Shown here one piece after another: positions 32,540 through 42,323 of a DNA stretch of 64,000 bases (position 1 is its first letter; the number at the start of each line of letters is the position of its first letter). The DNA lies in the NCBI GenBank assembly GCA_036936605.1, contig JAUPFV010000003.1, positions 151,436,997 through 151,500,996 of the forward strand, in the 5' to 3' direction. The DNA is from Limnanthes douglasii subsp. nivea (Eukaryota > Streptophyta > Magnoliopsida > Brassicales > Limnanthaceae). Both the position numbers and the translations under genes were made by a program. Under the pieces are notes generated by a model. That model was not told where the DNA came from and did not search any database. It worked only from the letters and a program-made list of their open reading frames with translations.

Positions 32540-33240
32540 TAGATGATATGTTCTCTACTTGTAGAATATGTGTACTTTTATTTGTGAAAACACCATGTTC
32601 AAGATTTGTGAAATAAATGTATTTTTTTTGGAAATATATTTATTTGTGAAAAATAAATATATTTATTTGTGTAAAAAACATGTGGTTCAGGATTTGTGAA
32701 ATTTATTTCTATTATTTGCGAAATTATTACCGGTGAAAATAAGCATTTTTGTTTGTGAAAAAAACATGTTTTTGAATACTTGCGAAAATAAGTGTATTTG
32801 ATTTGCGAAAATACTTAATTGTGAAAAATAGGTACTTTTACTCGTAAAAAATATGTTGTTCAAGATTTAAATAATTTATTATTATTTATTTTAAGAAATT
32901 ATTACTTTTAATAAATAGGAATTTTACTTCTAAAAAAGATGTTGTCCACTATTTACGAAAGTGAGTTTGAATTAGTTTTTAAAAAATATTTGTGAATAGT
33001 ATGCATTTTTACTTGCGAAATTATTAGTTGTGAAAATAGATATTTTTACTTGTGAAAAATATGATATTGAATACTTTGGAAAAATGAGTATATTTTATTT
33101 GGGAAAATATGTATGAAAAATATGAATTTTTACTTATAAAAAATATGTTAAATTATTTTTAAAAATTAGTTGTTTTTTACTTTGCGAAGTTATTACTTTT
33201 AAAAAATTAGATATTTTAGTTCTAAACAAAATTATACTAG
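32540..33240. repeat. Degenerate short-motif array (GTGAAAATA-type)
   Basis: About 700 bp in which a loose unit of roughly 40-60 bp recurs. It is made of TTTGTGAAAA, ATGTTGTTCAAGATTTGTG and ACTTGTGAAAA-like blocks (for example 32575-32640, 32690-32860, 33010-33080). Units are too diverged for a clean consensus by eye, so this is probably an old minisatellite. Confidence 0.6.
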
Positions 33241-33589
33241 GTGATATTTATATTTTGAGAGAAGACATATAAAAAAAAAGAAAACAAAATAAAAAAAGTT
33301 AGTTACTATCTACGACTCATCTAAGAATTTAAATACGATATGTTAAAAAAAAGTTCTTAATCTATATTTTCTACCAAAAATATCATTATATACAAAATTA
33401 TCTAACATGCGGACATTTTTCTCTTTTATTTTTTATGTGATTTAAATTAAGAATAGTTCGTATATTTTAAACTGTAACTCAAAAAATATATTTTAAAGTA
33501 CCATTGGTTTTTTTAAGATGAACAAATTTAGATTTATGTATGGTTTGTGAGCCCAATTAACTATAGTCTTGTATCCACAATTTTTGTCT

Positions 33590-33910
33590 CACATCTATCA
33601 TCTAGTCTTTATATCTCGTATATATCATCTAAAAATTAAGTCTTCCATCTACGTTCTAATCTTTATGTCTCACGTCTACCATTTCCACTTGCATCTATCG
33701 TCTAAAATTTAGTCACCGCGATTATTATCTAATATTTATGTCTCGCATCTACCCTTTTCATTTTACATTGGTCTAGCATCTATCATTTAATATTTATGTC
33801 TCACATCAACCAATTCTATTGTATTTATCATCTAAAAATTAGGTCTCGCATCTACCTTAAGTATTTATGTCTCACATCTATCGTTTTCATTTTACACTAG
33901 TCCCCTATAT
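33590..33910. repeat. Degenerate array of TCTCACATCTACC-type units
   Basis: Repeats of TATGTCTCACATCTACC and TCATCTAAAAATTAG-like blocks at variable spacing of about 40-60 bp (33595, 33665, 33740, 33800, 33870). No coding potential. Confidence 0.6.
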
Positions 33911-35230
33911 AACAATACTAGATGATAGAAGCGAGATGCGAGGGTACGAGATACATATTTACCTAAACAGTGCAAAAAAATGCTGTAAAACTTACTTGAA
34001 ACACATAATCGTTTTCTTTCTCCAAACAATTCAAAACATTAAACTTTAAAAATACATTCGAATTATAATTCTTATGGCGTATCCCTTTGATAACAGTTTA
34101 TCAATTTACAAACAGATTGAAAGATTTGTCGATTTTAGATTTGTCGATTTTAGTTTTTTCGATTTACAGTATAGTTAAATTTTAATCGATTTATAATGTA
34201 AATGAAATCGATTTTAGCTAGCTCATGATTAATAATAAATGATAGTTAGAATAGTAAATAGAAAATATATTTAATTTTATTGGTTATAGATAAATTAACT
34301 TGTTTTTATTTATTTATATGATAAATATTTTGGATAATACTAACGGCCAATTATTTATATTATGTTTGAAATTCCATATTTTTTTATCATTTATTTATCT
34401 CCAAAATTCTAAATATACTTATTCATGCAGCTTCAAACGGTTACCACTCTAAAGATGGGTTAACAAGATTTCTTATTAACAAGTTAGTCTTTGTTAACGA
34501 TTTCCCATATCATTTATTTTTAATATGCTTCTATACGCTTTTTTGAAATTTATCAATTGGGTTTACTTTTGGACCACTCTTATGATGGTTTAACTTGGTA
34601 ATTAGCTAATTCAGTCGGCAATAAATGAAATTTTTAAATCCTAGAGTTCTTAAATTTTTATTTCTGGATGCATCTCGATGAGAGGTATGTTAAATACAAT
34701 GATACTGTTTTCTTTAATTTATTCTAGCATTTTCAATTCCTTATCGTAGTGTACTACTCGTAGCAATGGACTGCAAACATTCTCATAGGACTGGTTACTT
34801 ACTCCTTTCGTATATTGTATCTTGTTTTTGTAAGGTAGAAAAAGAAGGTTCCTCAAATTATGGAAATAATAATTGGGGATTTAGGGTTCGTGAAATTAGA
34901 AATTAATTTTTGGGTTTAAGTAGTTGGGTAAGTCAATTGGGTTGCTAGGTTAATTAATAGGTAATGAGTTGGGTTATAGGTTTATAGTTTAACCAGGATC
35001 CATTCCAATACTATACTAACTTAATTAAGGTAAACAATAAGGTAGAATGATAAATGGTAAAAAAATTATGGTAAATGGTAAAACTAAGTGGCAAGACTAG
35101 GTTGCTCACTTGACTTAGGAAGGGGTATGATTTGGCTGATTTGTGGGGAACTAAAAGTGAGACAAAAATTGCATGTTTGACCTATCACGTGTAAGCTTTT
35201 TAAGATTCGCATGTACAGAAAACTAATCAT
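33911..35230. other. AT-rich spacer
   Basis: No gene recognised. A short ATTTGTCGATTTTAG motif is repeated in tandem at 34125-34155. The rest is AT-rich sequence with no ORF of interest. Confidence 0.45.
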
Positions 35231-35276
35231 GTACATTTTTTAAATAGGAAGGATGAGTAAAGAACTAACATAAAAA

Positions 35277-37045
35277 TGATTAAATGGATTATCCAATGCA
35301 TCACTACTCCGTCTTTCGCAGTCTGCATCAATGGTAAGTCTACTAGCTTCTTCTATGTGGCGAATAGTCTTCGCCAACGAGACCTTCTCTCCCCATATAT
35401 CTTTGTCCTCGTTATACAGGTCCTCTCGAGCATCCTCCAAGAGAAGAGCCTCGATCCCTCTTTCGGCTTCCACTAGAAGTGCTGCCAACGCAAGATCATC
35501 AACCTCTTCTTTGCGGACGACCTTATGATATTCCGCAGGTCCAACTCTCAATCTATCAGACTGATCCAAAACAGTTTGTTAGAATTTGTTGGTCTCTCCG
35601 GCCTCCACCTCAATTCGAACAAGAGTCACGTCTACTTTTTAAAAACGCCCCAGCACGCCAAAGACGACATCCTGCATATTCTTGGTTTCTCAGAAGGTTA
35701 CCTCCCAATGCGTTATCTCGGGGTCCCCCTTATCACCTCCACACTCACTTACAATGACTGTCGCCTTGTTTCCAATAAATCACCTCTCGAATCAACTCTT
35801 GGACTAGCAAGCACCTCTCCTATGCAGGCAGACTCCAACTCATAAAATCTAGTCAAGTTTATTGGGCCTCGATGTTCATCCTCCCTGTCCGCGTTCTCAA
35901 TGAGGTTGCTCAACTCCTCCGCCGTTTCCTTTGGTCAGGAACTGAGATGAAAATTACGGGTTCCAAGATCGAATGGGAAAAGATAATCGTGCCAACCGAA
36001 GACGGCGGCCTTGGGATCCCAAACTTAAAAATTTGGAATCAGGCGGTCGCCCTCAAGCTCTTTTGGTCTATCTTGACCAAGAACCGCAACTCTATATGGA
36101 CCCAATGGATCCTTACAGAGAGAATCAAGAATAAAAACCTCTGGACCGTTCCCATCCCAAATAGTACCACCTGGTGTTGGAGAAAAATCCTCAAGCTCCA
36201 CAACCATGCTGCACATCTCTATAAAGTTTAAATAAAGAACATATCTGCTACTTCCTTATGGTATGATCCCTAACTCTACCAAACGTCCTTAGTAGACCGC
36301 TTTGGCCACAATATTATCAACCTCTCGCTGTTGTGAAACATTTCTAGAGTTGCAGACCTAAATTGTAATGGCAGATGGATCTGGCAACCGAACGCTAGGA
36401 CGGTAAGGCGCCAATCTCAGTATTTTTTAATGGAAATTAGAAATGCTCTAGCCAATCTCCCCCCGATTATGGATACAGATGGCACATTTCTATGGATTCT
36501 AGACCATTTGAAGCCTCAGTTCTCCATAAGTAGTACATATGTTGCGATCAGACCATCAAGACCAAAATTGCTATGGGGATCTCTAATCTAGAACAAATAC
36601 TCCATCCCTAGACACTCTTTCATCGCTTGGCTGGCTATCCAAAACAAGCTCACTACCCGAGATAAGCTTATTGGCTGGGGGATGGACATCCCCCAAAACT
36701 GCGTTCTCTGCTCCTCCGCCAACGAACCGCTTGACCACATCCTTAGCCAATACCCTTATTCCTCTTCCATATGAGAAACCATAGGACGAAAGTTTCATCT
36801 TAACTTCCCCCCCCCCCCCCCAAACTGGGCGGCCTGGATTGAAGAGGCCTGCATCTGGACACCCTTTGCTAACAACATCAGACATATCTGCCGCATGGAT
36901 TCGCGCCACAGTCTACTACATTTGGAAAGAAAGAAACTCCAGAGTCTTCAACGACAAAAATACGCTAGGATCAAACATCGCCCATCACATCCTATCTGAC
37001 CTTCGGTACCGCTTCCACGGTTCGAAGATCATCTTACCTTTGTAA
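35277..37045 (+). pseudogene. LINE ORF2 fragment (RT and zf-RVT region)
   Basis: Reads in shifting frames. IKWIIQCITTPSFAVCING..LRQRDLLSPYIFVLV is the RT block preceding the active site (35277-35440). LFFADDLMIF (about 35508-35537) is the catalytic F-A-D-D box, intact. LSGLHLNSNKS and MRYLGVPL (about 35600-35740) are typical of plant L1. WNQAVALKLFWSI..SIWTQWI is at 36020-36110. HSFIAWLAIQNKLTTRDKLIGWGM..NCVLCSSANEPLDHIL (about 36610-36745) is the reverse-transcriptase zinc-binding motif (zf-RVT). WIRATVYYIWKERNSRVF (about 36890-36945) is the usual C-terminal block. At least four frameshifts or stops; no N-terminal endonuclease. Confidence 0.85.
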
Positions 37046-37160
37046 TAATATTATTGATAATGTTCCGGTTTTACCATATCATGGTAATTCCTATCTCTGT
37101 ATTTGGGTTTCTCAAGCCCTTCGATCGCTTATAAAACATTCTTTTTATACCAAAAAAAGC
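35277..37160 (+). mobile_element. 5'-truncated LINE (L1-type non-LTR retrotransposon)
   Basis: The fragment starts inside RT and keeps the 3' half of ORF2: the RT palm, the C-terminal region and a cysteine-rich zinc-binding end. It closes with an A-rich tail near 37145-37156 (ACCAAAAAAAGCAA). 5' truncation is typical of target-primed reverse transcription. No clear target duplication was found. A run of 15 C at 36807-36821 interrupts the coding part. The tail lies about 310 bp upstream of the F-box gene. Confidence 0.82.
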
Positions 37161-37473
37161 AATAATGAATTTTAAGTCTTATGCATGCAATCGCTTGAAA
37201 TCTTAAAAGGTTTCAGAAAAACAATATACCGTTAAGGAGACCTAGTAACGAAGCTTTTGTTTCAATCCTATATTTTAATTATATTAAAAATGATAAGATA
37301 CCATTAAAAAATAAATAAAAGCTTACTTAACGAGTGTCTACGCACACCCGAATAGCATTTTCCAAATTTACTTTGTGTCCGAATGAATCATTATTAGAAA
37401 AAAAAAAATCATTATTTGATGGGCTTTTACGTATTACATCTACCGTATCTTTCATATTCCGATCCGATAGAAG
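37161..37473. other. Presumed upstream region of the F-box gene
   Basis: 313 bp between the LINE tail and the F-box start codon. AT-rich, with no clear TATA box at a usual distance that I would defend. If transcription starts here, the LINE sits within or next to the promoter. Confidence 0.4.
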
Positions 37474-38829
37474 ATGAGGATCGGTTTGAGATCCCACGAA
37501 ACCAACAATACCATGATACTCGAAATCCCCAATTCATTTACTTTTGATCAACTCCATAATTCACTTTCCAATCTTTTACCCTCGCCATCTTCCCCTCTTT
37601 ACTTCTCTCCCAACGGAAAACACAATTTTCACGCGTCGTCAAAACACGAATCCCTTCACTTCATCGGTGTCAGAACTGGCGATGTCATCTTCTACTCACC
37701 AGACCCTCGCGCTTTTCTCCCTCAACCGAAAACCATCGGTTCGTCGAGCTCTTCCTTCGCGCAAGAAACAGCGTTCCAAGAAACCTTAAATTCGGGAAAT
37801 GGAGACAAAACCCTAATGGCTATCGATAAAGATGAAGAGGTTTTGGATGTGGCTGGTAGTGCACTTATTGAGCGTTATTTCTGGAAGAGGGTGTTGAAGG
37901 AGGAATTGGCCAATGATCTTGGCGTAGAGAAGCTTTTGGTTACCGGGGTTCACGCGGTTCTTGTTGAATCCGGTTTAGTTTCCTTCGATCCCGTCTCTTG
38001 TAAGCGAGTTAATTTGTTTCGTTTACCAGATGATAAGCTGCCTCCGTCTGTGACTTATACTCTGCCCGCACTTTTAGCTGATCGCCCTGATAAGATTGTC
38101 TCTGTAGTTTTGAGGTATCAAGATATGGGCTCTAGTATTAACGTATATGGGTCTTTAGCTACGGAACGCAGGGTTGTGCATAACGTGTATTTGGACAAAA
38201 ATCTGCTTACTTCGGCTTTAAATTTAGTCTGCGAAAATTGCCTTGTCAAGAACAATGATTGTTTCGAGTTTTGGAAAATGGTGAAAGATGGACTTGCTTT
38301 GCCTTTTTTGATAGATATATGTGAGAAGGCTGGTTCGTCTCTTCCATGCTGTTTTCAACGTCTACCCATAGAGATTATGTCTAAGATTTTGGAGTTAGTT
38401 GGTGGAGATGACCTAGCTCGCTGTGCATGTGTTTGTTCCGAACTGCGTTATGTAGCATCCAATGACGATTTGTGGAAGCAGAAATATCTAGAAGAGTTTG
38501 GTGAACCATCTCTTACCGACCTGGTGATTGATTGGAGAAGTAGATTTACTTCTAGTTGGAAGAAAAAGAGACCAAGCATCCTGCCACCATATGTACCAAC
38601 ACAAGGTAGCTTCATCCAAGACCCACCATCCGGTGGTCATGTCCAAGACCCACCACCCGGTGGTCATGTCCAACACCCACCACCCGGTGGTCATGTCCAA
38701 CACCCACCACCCGGTGGTCATGTCCAAGACCCACCACCACGTCGTCGTGTCCAATACCTGCAGCCTATCTACTGGTACCCTGTCTACAGTCCTTACCTAA
38801 TTGAAGTACCTTCTGAGTCATTTCCTTGA
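37474..38829 (+). CDS. F-box protein, SKIP22/FBXO7-like
   Basis: Single uninterrupted frame of 451 residues, ATG at 37474 and TGA at 38827-38829. It is the only intact host-type gene in the window. Residues 1-80 (MRIGLRSHETNNTMILEIP..GVRTGDVIFY) resemble the ubiquitin-like N-terminus of Arabidopsis SKIP22, which also begins with RLRSHET. Residues about 125-290 fit the PI31/Fbxo7-type region (HAVLVESGLVSFD, YTLPALLADRPD). Residues about 296-340 are the F-box (FQRLPIEIMSKILELVGGDDLARCACVCSELRYVASNDDLWKQKYLEEFG). From family knowledge, F-box proteins bind SKP1 and present substrates to an SCF ubiquitin ligase. The C-terminus holds a proline-rich tandem repeat (residues about 382-425) and then a Tyr/Pro-rich end. 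Codon use and GC are clearly higher than in the surroundings. The assignment to the SKIP22-like subfamily is from motif memory. Confidence 0.9.
   Translation: MRIGLRSHETNNTMILEIPNSFTFDQLHNSLSNLLPSPSSPLYFSPNGKHNFHASSKHESLHFIGVRTGDVIFYSPDPRAFLPQPKTIGSSSSSFAQETAFQETLNSGNGDKTLMAIDKDEEVLDVAGSALIERYFWKRVLKEELANDLGVEKLLVTGVHAVLVESGLVSFDPVSCKRVNLFRLPDDKLPPSVTYTLPALLADRPDKIVSVVLRYQDMGSSINVYGSLATERRVVHNVYLDKNLLTSALNLVCENCLVKNNDCFEFWKMVKDGLALPFLIDICEKAGSSLPCCFQRLPIEIMSKILELVGGDDLARCACVCSELRYVASNDDLWKQKYLEEFGEPSLTDLVIDWRSRFTSSWKKKRPSILPPYVPTQGSFIQDPPSGGHVQDPPPGGHVQHPPPGGHVQHPPPGGHVQDPPPRRRVQYLQPIYWYPVYSPYLIEVPSESFP
38617..38750 (+). repeat. 27-bp in-frame minisatellite in the F-box gene
   Basis: About five units of GGTGGTCATGTCCAAGACCC plus ACCACCC, encoding nine-residue repeats of the form G-G-H-V-Q-[D/H]-P-P-P. 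The inner units are nearly identical, and the last one has Arg-Arg-Arg in place of Gly-Gly-His. 27 bp is a multiple of three, so copy-number change keeps the frame. The reverse strand also has an open frame here, which is a by-product of the repeat. Confidence 0.92.
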
Positions 38830-39060
38830 AATAGCTATCCTTCAAACATTTTGCACCACCCCTATCCTCAATGGCATTAATGTTTCTGCAGTGGCTCTGT
38901 AACCATAGTTTTGACGTGTATTAGGAGAAAGTTGTCTGTATTTTAGATTTCAGAAGGCAGGACTTGGTTTGGGCTGTGTTTACTATTGCCTATTGTTCTT
39001 TTGGTGTTTTGCATCGGATTGAATGTATTCAAGCTCTTATGCTTCTTAAATAAATATGGA
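38830..39060 (+). other. Probable 3' UTR of the F-box gene
   Basis: Follows the stop codon and contains AATAAA at 39049-39054, with T-rich sequence downstream (39075-39105). This fits a plant polyadenylation region. Confidence 0.55.
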
Positions 39061-39568
39061 TATATAACTGGTCTTCATATTTCTCTCTGTTTTCTTTTTC
39101 TTATTAATCATAATTCAGCAATGAAACAAGCTGCATAGGTATAATGGTGCAATTTTGCTAAGATAATGAATATACATCAGGTTCGGAGGATGATCAGTAT
39201 ACTTTTTATTATTAGAATTTGAAGGAGTATATATAATGATTACAGCATTGTTATAAAGTTGGAATAGTAACCGGTCAAAACAATCTTGCCAACGAGAGAT
39301 TTTGTGCTCCAAGCAATGTTTTTCCTTATGATGCCTCAAAAGGGCTAGAGCTGTCTTAGTTGAGACTACGTTTTTTTATCATTATCTCAGTCTGGTGTTA
39401 CAACATTAACAACTTTGAAGCAGACACTACCGTTTTAGGCGGACTATATGTTTGCTCTGATTACATTATCGAAATTTTTGACCCACCAGCTCGAAGTTAG
39501 TTATAGACATGGATCTATTTTTGAACCTAGGCTGAAATTTTATCTTATATAACAAATGATTTTTGTTC
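39061..39568. other. Spacer downstream of the F-box gene
   Basis: About 500 bp without recognisable gene or repeat. Confidence 0.4.
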
Positions 39569-39712
39569 CGAAAGGGGTGGCTGAGTTGGCTGAGTGAACC
39601 ATGTTTATGACCAAAAGTCATTAGTTCGAATTCCTCTACAAACGCTTTCTTAATTGAATCTGTCACTTTATGTGGTTTGCAGCTACGGATTTCCTAAAAA
39701 AAGAAAGTAATT
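39569..39712 (+). mobile_element. SINE-like, tRNA-derived element
   Basis: Box-A-like TGGCTGAGTTGG at 39578-39589 and box-B-like AGTTCGAATTC at 39623-39633, spaced as in a tRNA-type internal pol III promoter. The sequence cannot fold as a functional tRNA in an obvious way and ends in CCTAAAAAAAG (about 39700). Size of about 145 bp fits a plant SINE. The box similarity is the only evidence. Confidence 0.5.
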
Positions 39713-39921
39713 TCTACCCTATATTTTTTTAGTTATTACTTTATAATGCCAATGCTTGGAAATAAAACACAAAACAATACAACAATTTTAATAATATTTT
39801 TGGATTCAAACTAATATATGGATACATATTTGTAACAAAAGATAAAGAAAATATATTAATATCGATAAAGCGGAATGAAGGAATACTACACCCTAAGTAA
39901 TTCTTATATAAGTTATATAAC

Positions 39922-40500
39922 TTGGACTTTAAATTGTATATGTCCATTAACACATATCGTCTTATTTGGACTTTAAATTGTATATGTCCATTACCATATA
40001 TGAATACTACACCCTAAGTAATTCTTATATAACTTGGACTTTAAATTGTATAAGTCCATTAACACATATCGTCTTATTTGGACTTTAAATTGTATATGTC
40101 CATTAACACATATCGTCTTATTTGGACTTTAAATTGTATATGTCCATTAACATATATGAATACTACACCCTAAGTAATTCTTATATAACTTGGACTTTAA
40201 ATTGTATAAGTCCATTAACACATATCGTCTTATTTGGACTTTAAATTGTATATGTCCATTAACACATATCGTCTTATTTGGACTTTAAATTGTATATGTC
40301 CATTTCCATTAACACATATCGTCTTATTTGGACTTTAAATTGTATATGTCCATTAACACATATCGTCTTATTTGGACTTTAAATTGTATATGTCCATTAA
40401 CATATATGAATACTACACCCTAAGTCCTAAGTAATTCTTATATAAGTTATAAAACTTGGACTTTAAATTGTATACGTCCATTAACATATATCGTCTTATG
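39922..40500. repeat. 44-bp tandem array with higher-order structure
   Basis: Eleven copies of TTGGACTTTAAATTGTAT start at 39922, 39966, 40034, 40078, 40122, 40190, 40234, 40278, 40328, 40372 and 40456. Spacings are 44, 68, 44, 44, 68, 44, 44, 50, 44 and 84. The 68-bp units carry an extra GAATACTACACCCTAAGTAA part, so 44-44-68 (156 bp) is a higher-order repeat. Confidence 0.93.
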
Positions 40501-40710
40501 GTATAAGTAAGAAGACAACCCATCATACTGGTATACTGAACACTAGTGTATGATATTGTCCGCTTTGGCACCCGAAGGCCCTCACGGTTTTGCATTTGGT
40601 CCACTACTAAAAGGCCTCATACTAGTTGAGGTATGTTCTTACTTATATACCATTGATCATTCCCATGTTTAACCGATGTGGGATGTGGGACTTTAGTCGC
40701 CACCCTAACA
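40497..40710 (-). repeat. TRIM 2 left LTR (truncated)
   Basis: About 214 bp from 40710. It aligns with the right LTR until CTTACTTATA and then runs directly into the tandem array, so its end is missing or replaced. Confidence 0.75.
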
Positions 40711-41030
40711 AATCCCCATCTCGAACAAAGTACCACCTTATTAGACCACTATGTCTTGTCACTCCCCAATCCAATCAAGTACCACCGCTTGATTAGCCAC
40801 GGGTACTCTAGTACAGATTACATTTGGTGTGGATAATAATTGCCTGAGGGTAGGTTAGTAATTTCAAGTGGAGTTTCAAGGTGGTGTATGGGTAGCTTTC
40901 ATAATGATCTGTCCAGTCTTCAGAGAGACTTAGACTGATTTGCCCTTCCGGGGAGTATCCTGAATTTGGACTCATCAACATTGAGCATGATGTCTAACGT
41001 GTTCCGTCTGGGCCTGACGCTCTGATATCA

Positions 41031-41267
41031 CGTGTTGGGAATATGGGAGTCCGGTCCGCATATTCCGCCTCCGTATATAAGTAAGAACAACCGATCTCAA
41101 CACTAGTATGATATTCTCCGCTTGGAGCCCGAAAGCCCTCACGGCTTTGGATTTGGTCCACTACCGAAAGGCCTCATACTAGTTGAGGTATGTTCTTACT
41201 TATATACCACTGATTGTTCCCATGTTTAACCGATGTGGGATTTGAGACTTTGGTCGCCACCCTAACA
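41031..41267 (-). repeat. TRIM 2 right LTR
   Basis: 237 bp between CCTAACA (plus strand end, 41267) and the PBS-like site. The most complete LTR copy of this TRIM. Confidence 0.8.
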
Positions 41268-41487
41268 ATTAGTTCAAGCTTAAGTGTTGAGATTTGGACT
41301 CAATCCTTCACAATGTACAAATTCAACCCGGTTATCACACTTATAAGTCCATAACGTTTTTTTCACATATAGATCCAAAACACAATTAATTATATGAAAT
41401 ACTTAATTTGATTACTTTTATTATTGGACTACCTTATGACAACGACTTTATATATATTTAGTATCTTTGTTCATAAGTACTCCAACA

Positions 41488-41500
41488 ATCTCACACTTTA
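41488..41500 (-). other. Copia polypurine tract
   Basis: Minus strand TAAAGTGTGAGAT immediately before the left LTR start TGTTGGAGT. AGTGTGAGA-type tracts at this place are common in copia elements. Confidence 0.6.
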
Positions 41501-42059
41501 ACCATCATATGCTACTCAAGAATATATTTAACTTTACTTGGGCCCCTGAATCTATTTGTCATTAGATGAAAGACCCTATACATAAACAATAAACAATAAA
41601 AGATTAAAAACATTTTTCTCGTAATGTATATAATGCAACAATAATCACAATATTGCCATTAATCAATTACTTTGACTAAAGATGATGTGCAATTTAAGAG
41701 TAATATGATTTGTGATCGTACTTATCTACTCTTAAATGGTCATGTTTTTGAAGATCTAATAAAGTAACAAATGTTAATAATATACCAAACGTATATATTG
41801 CAATAAACTTTTATGTATACAATCTTGTTAATATAATCGGATCCTATTACAAAACTCTCACTAAAAGTAATAATCCTTCAAACCAACTACAACCAACCTG
41901 ATGTCGTGTTCCTGAAAACATTAGGAAATAACGCTTTGTAAGAGGATATGTTATCATGGAGTTTGTGTCGATGTGCTCTATATTCATCTGACCCATCTTA
42001 ATTGTCTCTTTAACAAATCTAAAATTTATGTCTATATGTTTGGACTTAGACTAACTCAT

Positions 42060-42283
42060 ATGACTAATAGAGTATTGCATCAATGGAAAAATTTCTTAGC
42101 CACAATGATTGGTTTGATGGCTTAAAGTACGCAACAAATACTACCGTCATAGTGGACAATATAATAAGGGCTTGATTTACACTTTTCCATGATATTACAT
42201 CGCAACTAATATGAATATGTTGCCCGAAGTGCTTTCTAGTGTGTATATGCATCCACCGAAAACTAAGTTGGAATACCTAATGA
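42060..42283 (-). pseudogene. Copia RNase H remnant
   Basis: The frame from 42252 to 42064 and its upstream flank read GCIHTRKHFGQHIHISCDVISWKSVNQALIILSTMTVVFVAYFKPS..LWLRNF. This is typical of copia RNase H (GC-D-R-ST-G, SWKS-KQ, S-T-EAE). The Glu of the EAE motif appears as Val, so catalysis is lost. Confidence 0.85.
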
Positions 42284-42323
42284 TCTCCAGTACCTATATG
42301 TCAACATATTCCATTTGTTCTTT

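Larger units (their letters stand above)
40497..41267 (-). mobile_element. TRIM element 2 (minus strand), inside the copia LTR
   Basis: Right (5') LTR 41031-41267, starting TGTTAGGGTGGCGACC on the minus strand. PBS-like TGATATCAGAGCG at 41030-41018, a purine-rich GAGATGGGGATT before the left (3') LTR, whose start is TGTTAGGGTGGCGACT at 40710. The left LTR matches the right over about 190 bp but lacks the last 40-50 bp, ending near 40497. Both LTRs share CATACCTCAACTAGTATGAG, also related to TRIM 1 and TRIM 3. No coding capacity; total about 770 bp. Confidence 0.82.
39740..41487 (-). repeat. Copia left LTR (3' LTR), expanded and interrupted
   Basis: LTR start TGTTGGAGTACTTATGAAC at 41487 (minus). 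Sequence 41268-41487 aligns with 46715-46913 of the right LTR. Then follow TRIM 2 (about 40497-41267) and a tandem array (39922-40500) of a unit present once in the right LTR. A GAAGGAAT..CTTATATA..ACTTGG block upstream of the array (39875-39925) also has a counterpart in the right LTR. The outer end fades out by about 39740. Confidence 0.65.

Noticed and set aside
32540..33240. Possible CRISPR-like array
   Set aside because: Plant nuclear context, irregular repeats and spacers, no identical repeat unit.
38488..38754. Open frame on the minus strand opposite the F-box repeats (repeated Thr-Gly-Trp-Trp-Val units)
   Set aside because: It is a by-product of the 27-bp repeat, which has no stop in any frame; it has no conserved start context or similarity.
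39578..39633. Possible tRNA gene
   Set aside because: Box A and box B-like motifs are present, but no acceptor stem or anticodon arm can be paired; a SINE head is more likely.
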